Below, piece by piece: positions 1 to 6,884 of a stretch of 13,239 nt of DNA. Below the pieces are notes generated by a model. It was not told the origin of the DNA. It was given only the letters and a program-made list of their open reading frames with translations, and searched no databases. The position numbers and the translations under genes are program-made. Within the stretch, counting starts at the first letter, position 1. Every line of letters starts with the position of its first letter. This DNA is from 2-01-FULL-33-17 sp964401705 (GTDB lineage Bacteria; Patescibacteriota; Minisyncoccia; Phycocordibacterales; UBA9973), in NCBI GenBank assembly GCA_964401705.1, contig CAYNZJ010000016.1, positions 1 through 13,239 on the forward strand, read 5' to 3'.

Positions 1-1168
1 TGTCGATAGCACCCTCGAGTGTTGATTCGGTTGTAGAGTCGATGGCGTCGAGACCGTTGATGGTACCGGTACCTGTCAAATCAAGAGTATCAGTATTAAT
101 ATCAATCGTACCCAAATCAAGATCAGTTACACCAGTTGATGATGAAATTGCCACAGTATTTGCAGTTGCATTGTCTAAATCAATACTTAAATCTTCATCA
201 TTACCATTACCAAGCCCAAGCAGTGTCAGTACTCCGTCAGCTCCGGTAAATCTTACGCCAGCACTTGATAAATCAAAATCATCGGCAAATAGTGGACTAT
301 CGTTGAACACTGCAAGTCCTGTACCTGTTTCATTACTCAAGACTCCAGCTAATTGCGCCGATGTTGTTGCGGCGAATTGTGAAAGTGGATTTGTAGTTAA
401 AGCATTACCACCACCAGCGAGTGTTGTCCAGGAAGGAAGACCTGCCCCATCAACTACTAATGCTTGGCCTGTTGTACCAATACCAAGTCTTGCTAAAACC
501 CCTGAAGCATTTCTGTAAAACATGTCCCCTGTTGCATCAGATCCAAGAGTCAAAGCAAGCCCACCAAAAGCTCCAGTACCAGCCATTGATAAATTGCCAG
601 ACCCATTTAAAACTGGGATTTGATTAGCAGTAGGGGTTTGAGATGGAGTAAATCCCCCAACTGTTTTGGAATTAATTGCATAACCACTTGAGACCACTCG
701 CTGACGAGGAGTCAAGGTTTCAAAAGTTGAAACTGAAGCACAAGAACTTGAAACCGAAGCAGCAACATCAATGTTTAAATAAACTTCGTCCGTTGAATTA
801 AAATCAAAATCAAGTAAATCCCCCCCGACGCTTGTGTCTCCAACATCAATATTCAAAACACCATTTTGAACACTTGTGAGCATTTTGCTAGGAGTACCGG
901 CTGGCCAAAGTTTAGTCCCACCACTAGCAGCATCATAAATAGAAAAACGAAAACAATAATTATTAGTGCTTGATGCCCCACCTAACAAATTACCAGATGA
1001 ATCCAAAAGTCGTCCTTGGTGGTGAAGTATAGTAGGCACCCCTGGGGCAGCATATGTATTACTAATACTAGAAATAAAAATAAACAAAATTAACATCGCA
1101 ATTGTAGCGACAAATTTTATTTTTTTGAAAAATTTTATTTTTAATATTTTTTGAAATATGTAATACAT
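1..1168 (-). CDS. Secreted fibre-like surface protein, 3' end outside window (partial)
   Basis: An uninterrupted minus-strand frame begins at ATG 1168 and is still open at base 1, giving 389 visible codons and no stop. The N-terminus is a long signal peptide: Lys-rich residues 1-18, a hydrophobic core at about 19-35, and a likely cut after NTYA (residue 40) before APGV. Next comes a small domain (HHQGRLLDSSGN near 48) ending in LTPRQRVVSSGYAIN, then low-complexity Gly/Ser/Thr/Asn/Asp-rich sequence with TTSAQLAGVLSNETGTG. That last type of motif is familiar from phage-tail-fibre-like and very long CPR surface proteins. The C-terminal part is missing, so any adhesin head or chaperone domain cannot be judged. 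It is divergent from another secreted protein at 1362. The last ~75 bases at the window edge are much richer in GC than the rest. A cell-surface attachment role is inference from architecture. Confidence 0.85.
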   Translation of the reverse strand, partial: MYYIFQKILKIKFFKKIKFVATIAMLILFIFISSISNTYAAPGVPTILHHQGRLLDSSGNLLGGASSTNNYCFRFSIYDAASGGTKLWPAGTPSKMLTSVQNGVLNIDVGDTSVGGDLLDFDFNSTDEVYLNIDVAASVSSSCASVSTFETLTPRQRVVSSGYAINSKTVGGFTPSQTPTANQIPVLNGSGNLSMAGTGAFGGLALTLGSDATGDMFYRNASGVLARLGIGTTGQALVVDGAGLPSWTTLAGGGNALTTNPLSQFAATTSAQLAGVLSNETGTGLAVFNDSPLFADDFDLSSAGVRFTGADGVLTLLGLGNGNDEDLSIDLDNATANTVAISSSTGVTDLDLGTIDINTDTLDLTGTGTINGLDAIDSTTESTLEGAID

Positions 1169-1186
1169 TTATGTTATAAAACAAAC

Positions 1187-1198
1187 CCAAGCACTTGG
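1187..1198. repeat. Short palindrome in the leader of the fibre gene
   Basis: CCAAG-CA-CTTGG forms a perfect 5-bp inverted repeat between the predicted transcript start (about 1207) and the ATG at 1168. It could be an operator or a leader hairpin. No second copy was seen in the window, so the assignment is weak. Confidence 0.3.
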
Positions 1199-1213
1199 TT
1201 GTTTTGTATATAA

Positions 1214-1242
1214 ATTATACCGCTAAACATCAATAAATACAA
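1214..1242 (-). promoter_or_regulatory. Predicted promoter of the fibre-like gene
   Basis: On the minus strand a consensus -10 TATAAT lies at 1219-1214, with TTGTAT at 1242-1237 as a moderate -35 and a 17-base spacer. The predicted transcript would start near 1207 and leave a leader of about 39 bases without a Shine-Dalgarno sequence. Confidence 0.55.
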
Positions 1243-1325
1243 CAAAAAATAAACAAATTATATTGATAAAAAGTGGATAAAAAAATAGCTTTTTTATTAT
1301 AAATCATACAATTTTTTTTTTATCG

Positions 1326-1334
1326 TGATATAAT
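1326..1334 (+). promoter_or_regulatory. Extended -10 promoter of the cohesin-like gene
   Basis: TGATATAAT is a perfect extended -10 element (TGN followed by TATAAT). No good -35 is visible, which extended -10 promoters tolerate. The predicted start near 1341 gives a leader of about 21 bases with no Shine-Dalgarno match. Confidence 0.55.
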
Positions 1335-1361
1335 TTATATAACCCTAAAAATAAAAAGCAA

Positions 1362-2699
1362 ATGTTATTAAATTTAAATAAATTTTTAAGTAAAAAAAAT
1401 AAAATTATTGCAATTTTTGCAGTAGTGGTTTTGTGTTTTTTACCTAGTAAATTTATAAATGCTCAAAATAGAATCAACATCGATGCTAATAGTTTACAAA
1501 CTCAAGCTGAAATTATTATATCACCTGCTATTGCTACATTTGAACAAGGTTCAACTTTTGAAGTACCAATTTTTATTAATACCAAAGGTAAAAGTATTAA
1601 TGCTGTTGAGCTTAATATTCGATTTGACCCCAATAAATTAAGCGTTGTTAAACCATCAAGCGGTAAATCGGTAATTGGTATTTGGGTTCAACCCCCAACA
1701 TATGACAACACTCGTGGAACTGCAAATGTAGCTGGGGTTATCCCTGGGGGTCTTGTGTCTAACTCAAGTTTGATAATCACTATTACATTTTTAGCAAAAT
1801 CAACAGGGACAACAGATGTAATAATTTCAGATACTTCAAATGTACTAGCTAATGATGGTATTGGTTCAAGTGCAGTTGTAAAATCAAATCGTGGACGATA
1901 CACCATAGTAGAAAAACCTCCGGGGGGCGTACTTGTATATTCAGATACACATAGTTTTCAAGATCGTTGGTATAATAATAATTCTCCAGTAATCGGATGG
2001 AACCGTGACCCTGGAGTTATTGGATATAGTTATGTACTGGATAATAAACCAAATACAATCCCTGAAAATGTAGTGACTAGTAATGATAATCAAAAAGCAT
2101 ACACAGATTTAACTGATGGATTATGGTATTTCCATATCAAAGCCCTAAGCGGAGCTAATGCATGGAGCGCAACAACAACATTTTTAATTCGTGTTGACTC
2201 TACCCCACCAGCCGAATTTAATCCAAAAATAAATTTTATAAAAACTGATGATAGTGAAACAAAAAGTGCTCTTATAACATTTTTTACAACTGATAGTTTG
2301 TCAGGACTTGATCATTATGAAATTGGAATAGTAAATACTAACGACCCTAAAACCAGCGCCCCGATTTTCATTCAAACAGAAAGCCCATATCAAATAACAT
2401 TAAACCAAGATGATAAAAGTTATGTAATTATTCGAGCAGTAGACAAAGCCGGGAATTTGATTGATGTGTCAGCAAAAATGCCAAAATCTGGTGAATTTAT
2501 AAGCTTTTTAAGAAATAATTTATTATTAATTGTTGTTATTATATTAGGGTTAATAGTTTTATTAATACTACTGCATTATTTGTTTGGACATAAGATACTT
2601 AAAAAAGTAAGACTCGTATTTGAGCTTTTAGGTAAAAAGAAAAAAGATATCACACCAGAAATTGTTGAACAACAAATTGAAGAAATCAAGGAAGAATAA
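1362..2699 (+). CDS. Secreted, membrane-anchored protein with cohesin-like and Ig-like domains
   Basis: The 445-residue product has a signal peptide (basic 8-14, hydrophobic 15-27, likely cut near INA at 34). Residues about 50-180 look like a cohesin-type beta-sandwich: SPAIATFEQGSTFEVPIFI, then INAVELNIRFDPNKLSV, then AGVIPGG. Residues about 190-375 read as Ig/fibronectin-like modules (WNRDPGVIGYSYVLD; WYFHIKA; VDSTPPAEF; GLDHYEIGI; YVIIRAVDKAGN). A single membrane segment lies at about 386-408, and a Lys- and Glu-rich tail of about 36 residues should stay in the cytoplasm. The protein is therefore displayed outside and anchored at its C-terminus. It may take part in carbohydrate or protein binding at the surface; no partner (dockerin) is visible. 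The start follows an extended -10 by 27 bases. The gene ends in a terminator shared with the convergent gene. Confidence 0.85.
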   Translation: MLLNLNKFLSKKNKIIAIFAVVVLCFLPSKFINAQNRINIDANSLQTQAEIIISPAIATFEQGSTFEVPIFINTKGKSINAVELNIRFDPNKLSVVKPSSGKSVIGIWVQPPTYDNTRGTANVAGVIPGGLVSNSSLIITITFLAKSTGTTDVIISDTSNVLANDGIGSSAVVKSNRGRYTIVEKPPGGVLVYSDTHSFQDRWYNNNSPVIGWNRDPGVIGYSYVLDNKPNTIPENVVTSNDNQKAYTDLTDGLWYFHIKALSGANAWSATTTFLIRVDSTPPAEFNPKINFIKTDDSETKSALITFFTTDSLSGLDHYEIGIVNTNDPKTSAPIFIQTESPYQITLNQDDKSYVIIRAVDKAGNLIDVSAKMPKSGEFISFLRNNLLLIVVIILGLIVLLILLHYLFGHKILKKVRLVFELLGKKKKDITPEIVEQQIEEIKEE

Positions 2700-2719
2700 A
2701 ATCCCCTGTTGGGGATTTT
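2698..2719. terminator. Bidirectional intrinsic terminator
   Basis: AAAATCCCC and GGGGATTTT form a perfect 9-bp stem with loop TGTT. T-rich sequence follows on the plus strand, and A-rich sequence precedes it, giving a T-rich tail for the minus strand. It lies between two convergent genes whose stops are 23 bases apart, overlaps the plus-strand stop codon, and should serve both. Confidence 0.8.
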
Positions 2720-2722
2720 ATT

Positions 2723-4435
2723 TTATGCAATTTCTTGGTTGTAGCAACTCTCACAATAAACAATTTCTTTTCTTTCTGGAGAGTAACTTGTTTCAAATTT
2801 TTCCTCGCACTTTTCTCCTTCATGATTTAAATGATTTTCAATACTACACATACAACTTCGTGGATACAATTTGCGAGGATTTCTTTTGGCCATTCTGTTT
2901 TGGTGACGGCATTCGAAATCTTTGTGTGGAAGTGGTAAGTTCATTCGTTTATAGAATTCAAATTCAGCTTGAGTGATTTTGTAATTCTTACCACATTCAT
3001 TACATGCTAAGATTTCAGAAGTTATTGCATCAGTCACAGTTGTAATACTAGATGGTATTGTATTCTCCGGCATTGTTTCCTTGCCAAATGTGCCTGTATT
3101 TTTTTCTTGCCAGCGGAAACCTCTTTCCAATGCAACATTACGCTCTAATGGGAAAAAGTCTTGTGCTAATGTTTCATTGTATCCAAAAGGAGCAATATCT
3201 GCTGGGAAAAATTGCCCATAATCTTCTTCTTTTTTTATTTGCTCATCAATTTTTTTCTTTATTTCAAAATATTCTTCTTTTGAATACTGCTTATTGAGTA
3301 TCATGTAATTTCCTTTTCGAATAGCAATACATCCAAATGCATCTGATAAATGATGACAACTCTCACAATATTCAACATCATTACAATAAAAAACAAAGGC
3401 AGAATTTTTTAATTTACTTCCTTCAAGAGCACCCATAATATTGTAACCAAACTGTGGATTATAGTAATAATTATTACAATCCATACTATCTATAGGTTTT
3501 TCAGAATCTGTCATGTATGAACAATTTTTAGAATCATACGTATCAAAAAGTATTACACCGTCATGACAATTGTGTAGATAATCACCTGTTACATTGTTAC
3601 ATTTTGTCTGAGAAGTATATTTTCTAATCGCTCCAAGTTTGATCTCCTCAAATTGTTTTTTTGCTTTTTCTATACTTTCATAATTTTCAAATATTTCTTT
3701 TTTCTTTTTTTCAAATTCAACTTTCTCGTATTTCACATTCAAAATTGCGTTTGACATATGCCTACCATTTGTACAAAAAATACAATTCTGTGAATCTCTC
3801 ATATTGAAACAAAATAGTAAATCAGTGGATGACTGACATTGTTCAGAATACATGCATTTAAAACATGAACGACAGTCCGTACATTCGTAACACAATTCTG
3901 ATTCGTGCAAAAAAGCACAATCTACACAAAATTTATCGCGTTGTAATAGTCTGCCATACATGCAGTCTTCATTATAGTCTGCAGCAAAAATTAGATAACA
4001 ATCTTTATTTTCAGCTGATCCATTTGTGTAATCACTCCTAACATTATTAAAAGCCATTAAACTTAACCGTGGTACATTTTTTTGTAATTCTTTATATTGT
4101 TCGAAAAATGATTTCGAGAAATCATAATCCATAGCATAATCTTTGGGATCCCATTTATCGCTCCACCAGCAATCATGACAATAAACGGTGAAAGGTGATT
4201 CTTGAGTATAAACAGTAATCATATCTTTATTACACATATCACAAGGTCTCTTGTAGAATGTTCTCTCATTTCGGAAATTCAAACGTTTTGCCATCCGACA
4301 ATCTGGACAATAAAGAGGATGAGGACTTTTCATCTGCTCGTAGAAAACAATGTCCTCATCACGGATCACAAATTCTTTCTCACAAGTTTTACAAATTTCT
4401 TTTGTCATACTTAGGTTCGCTGTAGCTTTATGCAT
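2723..4435 (-). CDS. Cys-rich protein with duplicated zinc-ribbon-like modules; function unknown
   Basis: The product has 570 residues, 37 of them Cys. The N-terminal module has CxxC pairs at 15/18, 43/46, 65/68 and 86/89 with FYEQM (31-35) and RMAKR (47-51). A C-terminal module repeats this order: C478/C481, FYKRM (494-498), C509 with H511, RMAKR (514-518), C528/C530, C543, C561/C564. The two ends are thus diverged copies of one probable metal-binding module. Between them, residues 140-370 contain 21 Cys in short irregular repeats (DCYLIF, DCMYG, CVDC, CYEC, CFKC, CIFC, NCSYM) that suggest a solenoid or beta-helix, split by a charged, coiled-coil-like stretch at 235-270. I know similar proteins from CPR genomes only as hypothetical proteins. 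There is no signal peptide or membrane segment, so it is cytoplasmic. A second possible start is M10 at 4408, directly before the first CxxC. No clear promoter or Shine-Dalgarno decides between them. Confidence 0.85.
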   Translation of the reverse strand: MHKATANLSMTKEICKTCEKEFVIRDEDIVFYEQMKSPHPLYCPDCRMAKRLNFRNERTFYKRPCDMCNKDMITVYTQESPFTVYCHDCWWSDKWDPKDYAMDYDFSKSFFEQYKELQKNVPRLSLMAFNNVRSDYTNGSAENKDCYLIFAADYNEDCMYGRLLQRDKFCVDCAFLHESELCYECTDCRSCFKCMYSEQCQSSTDLLFCFNMRDSQNCIFCTNGRHMSNAILNVKYEKVEFEKKKKEIFENYESIEKAKKQFEEIKLGAIRKYTSQTKCNNVTGDYLHNCHDGVILFDTYDSKNCSYMTDSEKPIDSMDCNNYYYNPQFGYNIMGALEGSKLKNSAFVFYCNDVEYCESCHHLSDAFGCIAIRKGNYMILNKQYSKEEYFEIKKKIDEQIKKEEDYGQFFPADIAPFGYNETLAQDFFPLERNVALERGFRWQEKNTGTFGKETMPENTIPSSITTVTDAITSEILACNECGKNYKITQAEFEFYKRMNLPLPHKDFECRHQNRMAKRNPRKLYPRSCMCSIENHLNHEGEKCEEKFETSYSPERKEIVYCESCYNQEIA

Positions 4436-4529
4436 AAGCGACTTATTTAACTAAATTAATAATATCATCTATTAACTTTATAAAACAGAGAAAATGAAAC
4501 TTTGGGTAACACATTCTCTACTCTAAAAA

Positions 4530-4958
4530 TTAAATTAGAACATCCATTCTGTGAAAATTAGGATCATCTTCCCTGCAAAGTACTTTAAACCTTGGTGCAA
4601 AATTATCCGGAACACCAACTAGGTAATACTGTTTTTCTTTTGTGTGATGAACACAAAGCCTTAGTCCAAAAAAGTTTACTGAAAGTATCACCTGCCATTT
4701 AGGTGCTGTATTTGCCCTTGTAAAAATAAGATTTACCTCTAAAAGAACATTTTTAACCTCATTATTTGGGAGTATTGCATCACAAACATAAGTAGTTTCT
4801 TCTAGTTTAAAATCACCAATAAAACAGCCATCATCTCTAAAATGTAATCTAGAATATTCTGTTTGCAATGGTGTGATTTTAGACAAATCATATTTTAATG
4901 ATTGATACCCTAAAAAGCCTTTGATAGCTTCTTCTCGAAATTTATCGATATTTTTCAT
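4530..4958 (-). CDS. Hypothetical protein, 142 residues
   Basis: I do not recognise this protein. It is a soluble-looking alpha/beta sequence with no signal peptide and no long hydrophobic segment. Visible features are an N-terminal helix (MKNIDKFREEAIKGFLGYQ), alternating beta-type stretches (CFIGDFKL, TTYVCDAIL, KNVLLEVNLIF, KWQVILSVNFFGLRLCVHH, QYYLVGVPD) and four scattered Cys. These would fit a small single-domain beta-rich fold. It is a real gene in my view because it has a near-consensus promoter at a suitable distance, and no competing frame runs through. It is followed 94 bases later by the start of the Cys-rich gene on the same strand, so some read-through is possible. It is divergent from the TrmB-type regulator, which makes it a natural candidate target of that regulator. 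Confidence 0.75.
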   Translation of the reverse strand: MKNIDKFREEAIKGFLGYQSLKYDLSKITPLQTEYSRLHFRDDGCFIGDFKLEETTYVCDAILPNNEVKNVLLEVNLIFTRANTAPKWQVILSVNFFGLRLCVHHTKEKQYYLVGVPDNFAPRFKVLCREDDPNFHRMDVLI

Positions 4959-4976
4959 AATGCATAATTTTTCCTT

Positions 4977-5004
4977 ATTATAGCAATTCGAAATATATTG
5001 TCAA
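4977..5004 (-). promoter_or_regulatory. Near-consensus promoter of the 142-residue gene
   Basis: On the minus strand TTGACA (5004-4999) and TATAAT (4982-4977) are separated by 16 bases. The transcript should start near 4970, leaving a leader of about 12 bases. The AAGGA at 4976-4972 therefore lies at or before the start point and is unlikely to act as a Shine-Dalgarno. Confidence 0.8.
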
Positions 5005-5015
5005 GTAATAGCGTC

Positions 5016-5040
5016 AAAATAGTCTTATAAAATAGCTTAT
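5016..5040. repeat. Imperfect tandem repeat between divergent promoters, possible regulator site
   Basis: AAAATAGTCTTAT (5016-5028) is followed directly by AAAATAGCTTAT (5029-5040), which differs by one base deletion. The second copy also forms the small palindrome AAAATA-GCT-TATTTT (5029-5043). The repeat sits between the two outward-facing -35 boxes at 4999-5004 and 5084-5089, where an operator for the adjacent TrmB-type regulator would be expected. That role is inference. Confidence 0.4.
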
Positions 5041-5083
5041 TTTTAAGGTAAATTTTAATAAAAAAGAATTTTGTGGAAAAAGA

Positions 5084-5113
5084 TTGACACAAATAGGGTC
5101 CATATTATATAAT
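5084..5113 (+). promoter_or_regulatory. Near-consensus promoter of the TrmB-type regulator, leaderless arrangement
   Basis: TTGACA at 5084-5089 and TATAAT at 5108-5113 have an 18-base spacer. The -10 ends six bases before ATG 5120, so the transcript is expected to begin at or next to that ATG. This also rules out the in-frame TTG at 5084 as a start, because it is the -35 box itself. Confidence 0.8.
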
Positions 5114-5119
5114 CGGTAC

Positions 5120-5908
5120 ATGAAAAACAACCTACAAAGTGAATTTCTAAAGCTTCAAAATAGTCTTGTGGATATCGGCCTTTCCGAGAAGGAGGCGGGT
5201 GTTTATATTGCACTACTTTCACTTGGGCGTGGCACAGTATCGGCAATATCTCGCCGGGCGAATATTAATCGTACAACTGGCTATGATATTCTCGATTCCC
5301 TATCTGCAAAGGGTCTGGTTAGTATTTCGGGTAAAGAGCCAAAGCAAGAATACAGTGCCGAGAGCCCAGAAAATTTGAGTAAATTCATTACAGAAGATAT
5401 CAAAAAGAAACACGAATCATTAAAGAAAACAGAAAGTTTAATCCCTGAATTGAAATCAATTCATATAGTGCTTGATCGCCCGAGTGTGAAATTCTATGAA
5501 GGCACAGACGGGCTCATCGAAGTTTATGAAGATACTCTCACTAGTCATGAGCCCATTCGCGCATATGCGACAGTCGATGATATGCACCAAGCACTTCCAA
5601 ATTATTTCCCTAAATATTACAAACGCCGTGCAAGTGCTGGAATTTCTATTCGCGCAATTACTCCAAAAACTCCGATAGGAGTGGAGCGTAAAGCCCAAGA
5701 TAAAGAAGAAGCTCGCGAAATGGCCTTCGTTCCAGCAGATAAATTCTATTTCTCCCCCGAAATAAATATTTATGACAATAAAGTCATGATTGCAAGCTGG
5801 CGTGAGAAACTTGGAATCATAATAGAGAGCGCTGAAATCGCCGATGCAATGAAAAAGATCTATGAGCTAGCATGGTCCGAAGCGAAACGTTTAGAAAAAG
5901 AAATTTAA
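5120..5908 (+). CDS. TrmB-family transcriptional regulator
   Basis: From ATG 5120 the product has 262 residues. The N-terminus is a winged helix-turn-helix of the TrmB type: LVDIGLSEKEAGVYIALL, then TVSAISRRANINRTTGYDIL as the recognition region, then SLSAKGLVSI as the wing. A Lys-rich helical linker (SKFITEDIKKKHESLKKTES) leads into a C-terminal effector-like domain beginning RPSVKFYEGTDGLIEVYEDTL. That start of the C-terminal domain is common in TrmB proteins, many of which sense sugars or metabolites; the ligand here is unknown. The start at 5120 is chosen because it lies six bases after a good -10; an upstream in-frame TTG falls in the -35. Base composition is clearly richer in GC than the neighbours (around 45-53% in sampled lines against about a third elsewhere), which hints at different ancestry. 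It is divergent from the 142-residue gene and converges with DUF475, whose stop codon begins one base beyond this one. Confidence 0.85.
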   Translation: MKNNLQSEFLKLQNSLVDIGLSEKEAGVYIALLSLGRGTVSAISRRANINRTTGYDILDSLSAKGLVSISGKEPKQEYSAESPENLSKFITEDIKKKHESLKKTESLIPELKSIHIVLDRPSVKFYEGTDGLIEVYEDTLTSHEPIRAYATVDDMHQALPNYFPKYYKRRASAGISIRAITPKTPIGVERKAQDKEEAREMAFVPADKFYFSPEINIYDNKVMIASWREKLGIIIESAEIADAMKKIYELAWSEAKRLEKEI

Positions 5909-5909
5909 T

Positions 5910-6839
5910 TTATTCTATACAAAGTCTTAGATGTTTTTTAGATTTCCAGAAGAAATAAATAATTACTCCAATAGTAAACACTGGTGAAATCCATTCTGGA
6001 ACATGGACGCCAAAACCATGAAGCAGCATAATGGTACCCAACCCAAGAATAGAATACATTGCTCCATTTTTTAAGAAAACATATTTTTTAATACGCTCGA
6101 TATTACCCACGGTTAATTGTCTTACAACTAGTGCCCCAATACCCGAGCCAATTAAAATAAGTGGAATAGAAAAAGTAAAAGCAAAAGCCCCCAGTACCCC
6201 ATCGATAGAAAAAGTAGTATCAATTATTTCTAAATAAAATATTTTACTAATGTCGCTCATATTACTGGTGCCACTAAGTAATTCTTTTTCTTTGGCTTCA
6301 GCATTTTGTTTAAAACCATGAGTTATAAAAAATGCAGTGGAACCAACAACAGCACTAAATGCTATCATGGGATTTATTTTTAAGGCTTTCCAAACAACAA
6401 CAGCTAGCAGTACAGAAACAACAGCATAAAACCAAACTCCGCCCCGCATAAAAAACTTTTCAGTTTTTGGTATACCAAAATGTTTTTCCTCTAAGAAAAG
6501 CCAATGAAAAAATAAAAAAACTAAAAATATCCCCCCACCGGTTAATAGTATTGGGGCAGATTGTTCTATTGATTTTGCAATTGCTGGATCATTTGAAAAT
6601 GTAGCGGTGAATGCTCCTAAAAATCCTAAAGCAGGATTCATAAAATAAACAATAACCCATGGTAGTAGACCCCTTACCATAAAAACCGCAAATAATAGCC
6701 CCCAAGTTAAAAACCACTTGCGAGCTTTGGCTTTCATTGTGCCGACAACTTCGGCATTAATTATGGCGTTGTCGATGGATGATATTGTTTCAAAAACAAC
6801 CAATCCAACAACAATAAGTATTCCGCTAATTAGTGTCAT
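5910..6839 (-). CDS. DUF475 (TerC-like) integral membrane protein
   Basis: The 309-residue product is almost entirely hydrophobic, with roughly eight or nine membrane segments. It shows the DUF475/TerC pattern of two related acidic membrane motifs: FETISSIDNAIINAEVV at 16-32 (E17, D23, N24) and EIIDTTFSIDGVLGAFAF at 204-221 (E204, D207, D213). The SIDN and SIDG motifs suggest an internal duplication with acidic residues facing a shared transport site. TerC relatives such as Alx export manganese or act in metal handling at the membrane; for DUF475 itself the substrate is not settled. A cytoplasmic loop at about 178-197 is polar and charged. It is divergent from the DoxX-like gene over only 45 bp, and its likely extended -10 is seven bases from the ATG. 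Family assignment is confident; metal export is inference. Confidence 0.85.
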   Translation of the reverse strand: MTLISGILIVVGLVVFETISSIDNAIINAEVVGTMKAKARKWFLTWGLLFAVFMVRGLLPWVIVYFMNPALGFLGAFTATFSNDPAIAKSIEQSAPILLTGGGIFLVFLFFHWLFLEEKHFGIPKTEKFFMRGGVWFYAVVSVLLAVVVWKALKINPMIAFSAVVGSTAFFITHGFKQNAEAKEKELLSGTSNMSDISKIFYLEIIDTTFSIDGVLGAFAFTFSIPLILIGSGIGALVVRQLTVGNIERIKKYVFLKNGAMYSILGLGTIMLLHGFGVHVPEWISPVFTIGVIIYFFWKSKKHLRLCIE

Positions 6840-6846
6840 GGTTTAT

Positions 6847-6855
6847 ATATTATCA
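6847..6855 (-). promoter_or_regulatory. Extended -10 of the DUF475 gene, leaderless arrangement
   Basis: On the minus strand TGATAATAT (TGN plus TAATAT, 6855-6847) ends seven bases before ATG 6839. No -35 is recognisable. It overlaps the -35-like box of the opposite promoter at 6850-6855, so the two promoters probably compete. Confidence 0.55.
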
Positions 6856-6878
6856 CAAAATCAAAATCGTAGTATAAT
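6850..6878 (+). promoter_or_regulatory. Promoter of the DoxX-like gene, leaderless arrangement
   Basis: TTATCA (6850-6855) and TATAAT (6873-6878) are separated by 17 bases. The -10 ends six bases before ATG 6885, so transcription should start at or beside the start codon. Confidence 0.7.
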
Positions 6879-6884
6879 TAATCT

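Noticed and set aside
42..518. Plus-strand open frame of 158 codons at the left end
   Set aside because: It is the complement of the minus-strand fibre-like gene, with a biased Ser/Pro/Val composition typical of a shadow frame. The minus frame has a signal peptide and recognisable motifs.
2662..2976. Plus-strand frame across the end of the cohesin-like gene
   Set aside because: It crosses the terminator hairpin and is antisense to the Cys-rich gene, whose frame is clearly coding.
5084..5119. TTG at 5084 as the start of the TrmB-type regulator
   Set aside because: This TTG is the first half of the -35 box TTGACA. The -10 at 5108-5113 places transcription at about 5120, where the in-frame ATG lies.
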